Positions 59,317 through 64,000 of a stretch of 64,000 nt of DNA are shown here, piece after piece (position 1 is the first letter of the stretch; each line of letters starts with the position of its first letter). The notes below the pieces were generated by a model. It was not told the DNA's origin. It saw nothing but the letters and a program-made list of their open reading frames with translations, and searched no databases. Source of the stretch: Bradyrhizobium sp. ISRA464 (lineage in GTDB: Bacteria > Pseudomonadota > Alphaproteobacteria > Rhizobiales > Xanthobacteraceae); NCBI RefSeq assembly GCF_029910095.1, contig NZ_CP094526.1, positions 7,874,001-7,938,000 of the forward strand. The letters run 5' to 3'. Position numbers and translations under genes: made by a program.

Positions 59317-60906
59317 GTGCTGGCTGTTTTCGCACGCCGCTTCATTCCGTTGTCGCTGCCTAAGGCCGGGTACCAAGTCGGCCTGACCTTGCTGCTGCTC
59401 CTTGCCGGGGCCGGATCGGTTCACGACGCGACCGCGCTGAACGAAACCCGCACCCTCTCCTTCCACCACACCCATTCCGGCGAAGACCTCACCGTCACCT
59501 TCAAGCGCGATGGCCGCTACGACGAAGCCGCGCTGAAGCAGCTCAATCATTATTTACGCGACTGGCGCAACCAGGATGAGACGGTGATGGACCGTCACCT
59601 GTTCGACATCCTGTGGGAAGTCTATCGCGACGTCGGCGGCAAGCAGCCGATCCAGATCATTTCCGCCTATCGCTCTCCCTCCACCAACGCCATGCTCCGC
59701 CGCCGCTCCTCGGGCGTTGCGCGCCACAGCCAGCACATGCTGGGGCATGCGATGGACTTCTACATTCCCGGCGTGCCGCTCGAGCAGATCCGCTACGCCG
59801 GCCTCCGCCTGCAGCGCGGCGGCGTCGGCTTCTATCCGACCTCGGGCTCGCCCTTCGTCCATCTCGACAGCGGCAATATCCGCCACTGGCCGCGCATGAC
59901 GCGCGAGCAGCTGGTCAAGGTGTTCCCGGACGGCCGCACCGTTCATATCCCGACCGACGGCACGCCGCTGAAGGGATATGAGCTCGCCAAGGCCGACATC
60001 GAGCGGCGCGGCAATGGCGACGACGCAGCGACCCTCGCCAAGCCGAGCCTGTTCGCCAAGCTGTTCGGCGGCGGCAAGTCGAATGACGACGAAGACGAAG
60101 CCACGGCGCCCGTGAACGACAAGCCCGCGGCCAACACCGTGGTCGCGGCCGCGGCGCCCGCCAAATCCGCCGACCCCGTGCCGATGCCGCGCGCCAAGCC
60201 GCAGATCATGGCCGCGATCCAGCTCGCCGCGGCCGACGCGCAACTCGTTCCGGCAGCGAAGGACAAGCCGCAGGTCCAGGCCGCCGACAACAGCGGGTCG
60301 CAGCCGCAGTCGCCCGCTGACATCATCAACGCCCGCGGCTTCTGGGGCGATGCGACGGCCACGCCGAAGCAGGCCTCGCCGGAGCAGATCGCAGCGCTGA
60401 AAGCCCGCGAAGCCGTTGGCGCCACCGATCCGCAGACGACCGCCAGCGCAACGGAGAACTTCAACAAGGCGCTCGCCTACGCACCGGCTGCGTCCTCGCC
60501 GGTTGACCGCGCCCACATCGTCGCCGCGTCCGCGCCGGTGCCGCGCAGCGTGCGCCCGACCCGCAACGCCGCCGCGGCAGCGACCGAGATCAACACCGTT
60601 GTTGCCAAGGGTGCGCAGGGTCAGGACGTGATCATGACGTCGGCCCGCATTTCGGCCGCCAAGGGCAACGAAGTCTGGATGCGTGTCGTGATGCTGGCGC
60701 CAAGCGCCAGCAACGGCATGCTGACCACGGTGCTTGGTGATACCGACATGAGCCTGATGCGCGCTCACTTCGTCAAGCCGGAGACGTCAGTCGCGATGAC
60801 CTTCTCGGATGATCCGATGATGGGGATGACCTGCGACCGCTTCTCGGGGACCGCCACGGCCGTCCTGGCGACCCAGTCGTTCGTGCGCACCGCCTCGCTG
60901 CGCTAG
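59317..60906 (+). CDS. DUF882/M15-like exported protein
   Basis: The protein is about 529 residues from GTG 59317. A hydrophobic segment lies near 18-37 (YQVGLTLLLLLAGAGSVHDA). The DUF882 (YcbK-type) domain follows, related to peptidase M15, with AYRSPSTNAMLRRRS, HSQHMLGHAMDFY and SPFVHLDSGNIRHW carrying the zinc-binding His/Asp pattern. The C-terminal 300 residues are low-complexity, then a compact region near 440-529 (NEVWMRVVMLAPSAS, CDRFSGTATAVL). It likely acts on or binds peptidoglycan, in keeping with the transpeptidase gene upstream. The start is uncertain. Confidence 0.8.
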   Translation: MLAVFARRFIPLSLPKAGYQVGLTLLLLLAGAGSVHDATALNETRTLSFHHTHSGEDLTVTFKRDGRYDEAALKQLNHYLRDWRNQDETVMDRHLFDILWEVYRDVGGKQPIQIISAYRSPSTNAMLRRRSSGVARHSQHMLGHAMDFYIPGVPLEQIRYAGLRLQRGGVGFYPTSGSPFVHLDSGNIRHWPRMTREQLVKVFPDGRTVHIPTDGTPLKGYELAKADIERRGNGDDAATLAKPSLFAKLFGGGKSNDDEDEATAPVNDKPAANTVVAAAAPAKSADPVPMPRAKPQIMAAIQLAAADAQLVPAAKDKPQVQAADNSGSQPQSPADIINARGFWGDATATPKQASPEQIAALKAREAVGATDPQTTASATENFNKALAYAPAASSPVDRAHIVAASAPVPRSVRPTRNAAAAATEINTVVAKGAQGQDVIMTSARISAAKGNEVWMRVVMLAPSASNGMLTTVLGDTDMSLMRAHFVKPETSVAMTFSDDPMMGMTCDRFSGTATAVLATQSFVRTASLR

Positions 60907-60941
60907 ATTCCACCTCAAGTTCGTCCTCGCGCGCAGCCGGT

Positions 60942-62705
60942 TCAAGCCGGCAGCCCAGCCTTGAGCAAGCCGGCCTCGTAGCGGGCCCGGTCGAGTTCAT
61001 GCTTGTAATGCTGGGTGGCCAGATGCGCGGCGACCGAGAACGTCGGTTCGCGCTTCAGCACCTCGGCGGCGTGCGCGCCGGCCGCCACTGCATTGCCCAT
61101 CTGCGCCAGTGTCGCCGCAAGGAAGGCGTGATGGGTGTGATCGGGCCGCGTAATGCGCGAGAATGCATCGGCGGCATCGGCGTATTTTTCGGCGCAATAG
61201 CAGGCCCGGCCGAGATGGCTCCAGAAACGCTCGGGGTGATACGGATTGAGGCGCATCGCGCGCTTGATCCAGTCGGTGCCCTCCTCCGGCCGCCCGAGCC
61301 AGGTCAAAAGCTCGCCCTGCTGCACGACGACAAGGTCGTAATTCGGATTGAGCGCGAGCGCGCGTTCCTGATGGAAGGTTGCCTTGTCGTGGTCGTCGCG
61401 ATTGAGGTTCAGCGCGGCGAGGATCCGGTGCACGTCGCTGTCGTTATCGTCGAGCTTGAGCGCGATCTCGAGCTCCGCGGCCACCTGCTCGAAGGTCGCG
61501 TCGCGATCGTCGCACCAATTATAGACCCAGGTCTGCCCAAGCACGCAGGCCCGCCAGGCGTGCGCATGAGCATAGTTGGGGTCGAGCGCAATCGCGCGCT
61601 CCAGCAGACGCTGCGCTTCCGCATTGTCCTCCCGCGCCGAGCGATGGTGCAGAATCTTGGCGGCCAGCACGCATTCATAGGCTGCCATGTTGTCGGTCGG
61701 CTTGCGCTTGACGCGGTCATGGGCGGCAGCCTCGACGCGGCCCGGCAACGTCGCCACGATTGCGCGTGTCATCTCGTCCTGGATGGCGAAGATATCGGCA
61801 AGCTCGCGGTCATAGCGCTCGGCCCAGACGTGCCGGTCGGCCTCGGCGTCGATCAGCTGCACCGTGACGCGGATGCGGCCGCCCGCCTTCCGCACGCTGC
61901 CCTCGAGCACATAGTCGACCGCAAATTCCTTCGCGACGTCCTGCACCTTCACGGCCTTGCCCTTGTACACGAAGGTCGAGTTGCGCGAGATCACGAGCAG
62001 ATCGTGGAAGCGCGACAGCTCGGTGATGATGTCCTCGGTGAGGCCGTCGGCAAAGAACTCCTGCTCGGGATCGCCGCTCATGTTGACGAGCGGCAGCACT
62101 GCAATCGAGGGTTTCCTGGCGACCGAGGGCGCTGCCGTTCCTTGCGGATGCGCTGGGACGGATTTTGAATCCGACTCAAGACGGATGCGGAAGACGCGGA
62201 TCGGGCGGACGATGTTCTTGACCGTTTGATCGCCGATATCCTCGAAGCTCAGATCTTCCAGACGATCCCCGACCTGGTCACGGACCGCGGCCGAAACACA
62301 GATGCCGCCTGGCTCGGCCAGCGTTTCCAGACGGGACGCGACGTTGACGCCGTCCCCGAAGATGTCGTTGCCGTCAACGATCACATCGCCAAGATTGATG
62401 CCGATGCGAAACTGCATCCATCGCGCCGGCGCGACGTCGGTATTGCGCTTCGCCATCCGGCGCTGCACTTCCGCGGCGCACAGCACCGCGTCGACGACGC
62501 TGTGGAATTCGACCAGCATGCCGTCGCCGGTGGTCTTGATGATGCGGCCGCGGTTCTTGGTGATGGCCGGATCGATCAGCTCGATCCGGTGGGTCTTGAG
62601 GCGCGCAAGCGTACCCGTCTCGTCGGCCTCCATGAGCCGACTATAGCCGACCATATCAGCCGCGAGGACCGCAGCGAGCCGGCGCTCTGGTCCTGGCACA
62701 TCCAT
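60942..62705 (-). CDS. Class III adenylate/guanylate cyclase with TPR region
   Basis: The 587-residue protein has an N-terminal class III cyclase domain: AADMVGYSRLM with the first metal Asp, KTTGDGMLVEF with the second, and FGDGVNVASRLE with the transition-state Asn and Arg. A TolB-like/FlgO-type region follows (SIAVLPLVNMSGDPEQEFFA), then C-terminal TPR units (LLERAIALDPNYAHAHAWRA and others). This architecture is abundant in Bradyrhizobium and is expected to make cAMP. The TPR part may sense protein partners. It is convergent with the DUF882 gene. Confidence 0.92.
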   Translation of the reverse strand: MDVPGPERRLAAVLAADMVGYSRLMEADETGTLARLKTHRIELIDPAITKNRGRIIKTTGDGMLVEFHSVVDAVLCAAEVQRRMAKRNTDVAPARWMQFRIGINLGDVIVDGNDIFGDGVNVASRLETLAEPGGICVSAAVRDQVGDRLEDLSFEDIGDQTVKNIVRPIRVFRIRLESDSKSVPAHPQGTAAPSVARKPSIAVLPLVNMSGDPEQEFFADGLTEDIITELSRFHDLLVISRNSTFVYKGKAVKVQDVAKEFAVDYVLEGSVRKAGGRIRVTVQLIDAEADRHVWAERYDRELADIFAIQDEMTRAIVATLPGRVEAAAHDRVKRKPTDNMAAYECVLAAKILHHRSAREDNAEAQRLLERAIALDPNYAHAHAWRACVLGQTWVYNWCDDRDATFEQVAAELEIALKLDDNDSDVHRILAALNLNRDDHDKATFHQERALALNPNYDLVVVQQGELLTWLGRPEEGTDWIKRAMRLNPYHPERFWSHLGRACYCAEKYADAADAFSRITRPDHTHHAFLAATLAQMGNAVAAGAHAAEVLKREPTFSVAAHLATQHYKHELDRARYEAGLLKAGLPA

Positions 62706-62831
62706 CTGCGATCTGCCCGGTTACCTCACCGGGCAGTGTAGCAAATCCCGGAAATGGACCCAAGGCTTAATGGCCCAGACCTTGAAGCGGCGTCCTGAAC
62801 CAGACCCCGCCAGCCGGACAGGTCTGCCGGC

Positions 62832-63101
62832 TTACAGCATCCCGAGCGCCTGCATATAGGTCTCGAGAATGGTCTCCTGCTCCTGACGCTCGTTCGGATC
62901 CTGCTTGCGCAGACGGATGATGGCGCGTAGCGCCTTGACGTCGAAACCATTGCCCTTGCTCTCGGCATAGACGTCGCGGATGTCGTCGGAAATGGTCTTC
63001 TTCTCTTCTTCCAGCCGCTCGATGCGTTCGATGATCGACTTGAGCTGATCCTTGGCAAATCGCGTTGCGGGCTCTTCCTTGACGGCGGCAGACGTGGCCA
63101 T
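62832..63101 (-). CDS. gapR: GapR family DNA-binding protein (DUF2312)
   Basis: The 89-residue protein contains the DUF2312/GapR core: [40 protein letters not shown], then [16 protein letters not shown]. GapR is a small alphaproteobacterial nucleoid protein that forms a clamp on overtwisted AT-rich DNA and aids replication and topoisomerase action in Caulobacter. MATSAAV at 63101 is the start, with AGGAG upstream; seven more in-frame codons exist. It is monocistronic. Confidence 0.92.
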   Translation of the reverse strand: MATSAAVKEEPATRFAKDQLKSIIERIERLEEEKKTISDDIRDVYAESKGNGFDVKALRAIIRLRKQDPNERQEQETILETYMQALGML

Positions 63102-63269
63102 CGCGCACTCCTGAACTGGCATTGAAATGTCACGCGAATACGCGTCCTGCGCACCGCTTGTTGCGAGCGACCCTCGATTTTGGGGCGCGTTCCGTCAAGG
63201 AAACATCGCACTCATCCACAGCGCGCCCACAGGAGATGCGGGTCGCCGATGGAACGATGTCACACGGGC

Positions 63270-63581
63270 TTAATGTCCGGGGTGGGATTTCTTCATTGCA
63301 GCAAGCTGCTCGGGCGTGGCGCTGTCCTGATATTTGGCCTTCCACTCCTCATAGGGCATGCCGTAGACCGCCTCGCGGCTCTCGTCCTTGCTGACCGCAA
63401 TCCCCTTGGCGTCGGCCTCCTCCTTCATCCAGTTGGACAGGCAGTTGCGGCAGAAGCCGGCCAAGTTCATCAGATCGATGTTCTGGACATCGGTCCGGCT
63501 GCGCAGGTGGTCGACGAGGCGCCGGAAGACCGCGGCCTCGAGCTCTGTTCTGGTTTTGTCGTCAATGTTCATCGCCGTCAT
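63270..63581 (-). CDS. DUF1244 family protein
   Basis: The 103-residue protein has the DUF1244 pattern RLVDHLRSRTDVQNIDLMNL, then AGFCRNCLSNWMKEEAD with a CxxC pair, and YGMPYEEWKAKYQ. The family is widespread in alphaproteobacteria and of unknown function. The start could be MTAMNI at 63581 or the Met four codons later. Divergent from the DUF1036 gene. Confidence 0.88.
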   Translation of the reverse strand: MTAMNIDDKTRTELEAAVFRRLVDHLRSRTDVQNIDLMNLAGFCRNCLSNWMKEEADAKGIAVSKDESREAVYGMPYEEWKAKYQDSATPEQLAAMKKSHPGH

Positions 63582-63769
63582 CCCGATGTTTCATCGGCAC
63601 CATATTGATAACAAGTGGGAATTGTCACAGTTTTTGCCATATCGCCGCGCAAAACAGCACTGGATCGGCCCCCATGTACCGCGTGGTAACGCGGAAATGC
63701 GCGTCCCGACCGTTGACAGTTCCCGCCGGGGCACGCGAAATCGTCAATGATTTGATATAGCTTCGCCGC

Positions 63770-64000
63770 ATGAGTCCAACAGCTTCCCCCGCTTCAACCA
63801 CCCGCGGCACCCGCCTGATTCTGGCCGGCGTCCTGCCGATACTGGCACTCGTCGCGGCATGCCTGTGGACGAGTCCGGCGGCCGCCGATTTCCGGCTGTG
63901 CAACAACACCTCGAGCCGGGTCGGCATCGCGCTCGGCTACAAGGACGCCGAGGGCTGGACCACCGAAGGCTGGTGGAACGTGTCGTCGCGCGCCTGCGAG
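63770..64000 (+). CDS. DUF1036 exported protein, 3' end off window
   Basis: The frame starts at ATG 63770 and runs past the window end. It has a hydrophobic signal segment (LILAGVLPILALVAACLW, then TSPAAA) followed by the DUF1036 start ADFRLCNNTSSRVGIALGYK and GWTTEGWWNVSSRAC. DUF1036 proteins are small exported proteins of unknown function in alphaproteobacteria. Only the first 77 codons are visible. Confidence 0.85.
   Translation, partial: MSPTASPASTTRGTRLILAGVLPILALVAACLWTSPAAADFRLCNNTSSRVGIALGYKDAEGWTTEGWWNVSSRACE

Overview
The window looks like a Bradyrhizobium-type alphaproteobacterial chromosome. It is GC-rich and carries phasins, an SCOT-type CoA transferase, a three-part pnt transhydrogenase, a bacterial aa3-oxidase subunit IV, a GapR (DUF2312) protein, DUF465/DUF1244/DUF1036 genes and family-typical GC-rich intergenic repeats. 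Its tRNA-His has the alphaproteobacterial acceptor end (G1:U72, A73, no encoded G-1).

Positions 1 to about 14,070 are an accessory region ending at the 3' end of a chromosomal tRNA-His gene. The left part (1-4,714) holds decayed and unknown genes, a zinc-ribbon protein, a metallophosphoesterase and a soluble FtsH-like AAA+/M41 protease. The right part (5,449-13,526) is a Tn7-like transposition module on the + strand: two TnsA-like endonucleases, a TnsB-type DDE transposase, a TnsC/TniB-type AAA+ ATPase, a TniQ-type targeting protein, and a translationally overlapping Val-Thr-rich membrane protein. That last gene carries a very dense array of the pentamer GTNAC. Between the module and the chromosomal tRNA-His sit a second, strongly diverged but perfectly foldable tRNA-His and a set of direct repeats that look like transposase-binding sites of an element end. 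Only one end is proposed; the other end was not located.

From 14,150 onward the sequence is ordinary chromosome. It runs: two phasins; a large PAS histidine kinase with a degenerate ATP-binding domain; a 1.1-kb repeat-filled gap; scoBA; an AsmA-like protein; a sugar-type ABC transporter without an ATPase facing a polyamine-type ABC transporter without a binding protein; a TPR protein; an ABC-F ATPase; a PAS-GGDEF-EAL protein; an L-2-hydroxyglutarate-oxidase-like enzyme; small DUF465 and unknown proteins; a GGDEF protein; purEK; an aquaporin interrupted by an in-frame stop; and rpsU.

The remainder is a TPR lipoprotein, a membrane-anchored Pro/Ala-rich protein, a cupin, two cation-antiporter-like genes, an alpha/beta hydrolase, the pnt operon, CoxIV, an M3 oligopeptidase, a sigma-54 response regulator, an L,D-transpeptidase, a DUF882 peptidase-like protein, an adenylate cyclase with TPRs, gapR, DUF1244 and the start of a DUF1036 gene.

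The most unusual material is in the first 14 kb: the paired TnsA proteins, the element-side tRNA-His, and the GTNAC array that occurs in all three codon registers.
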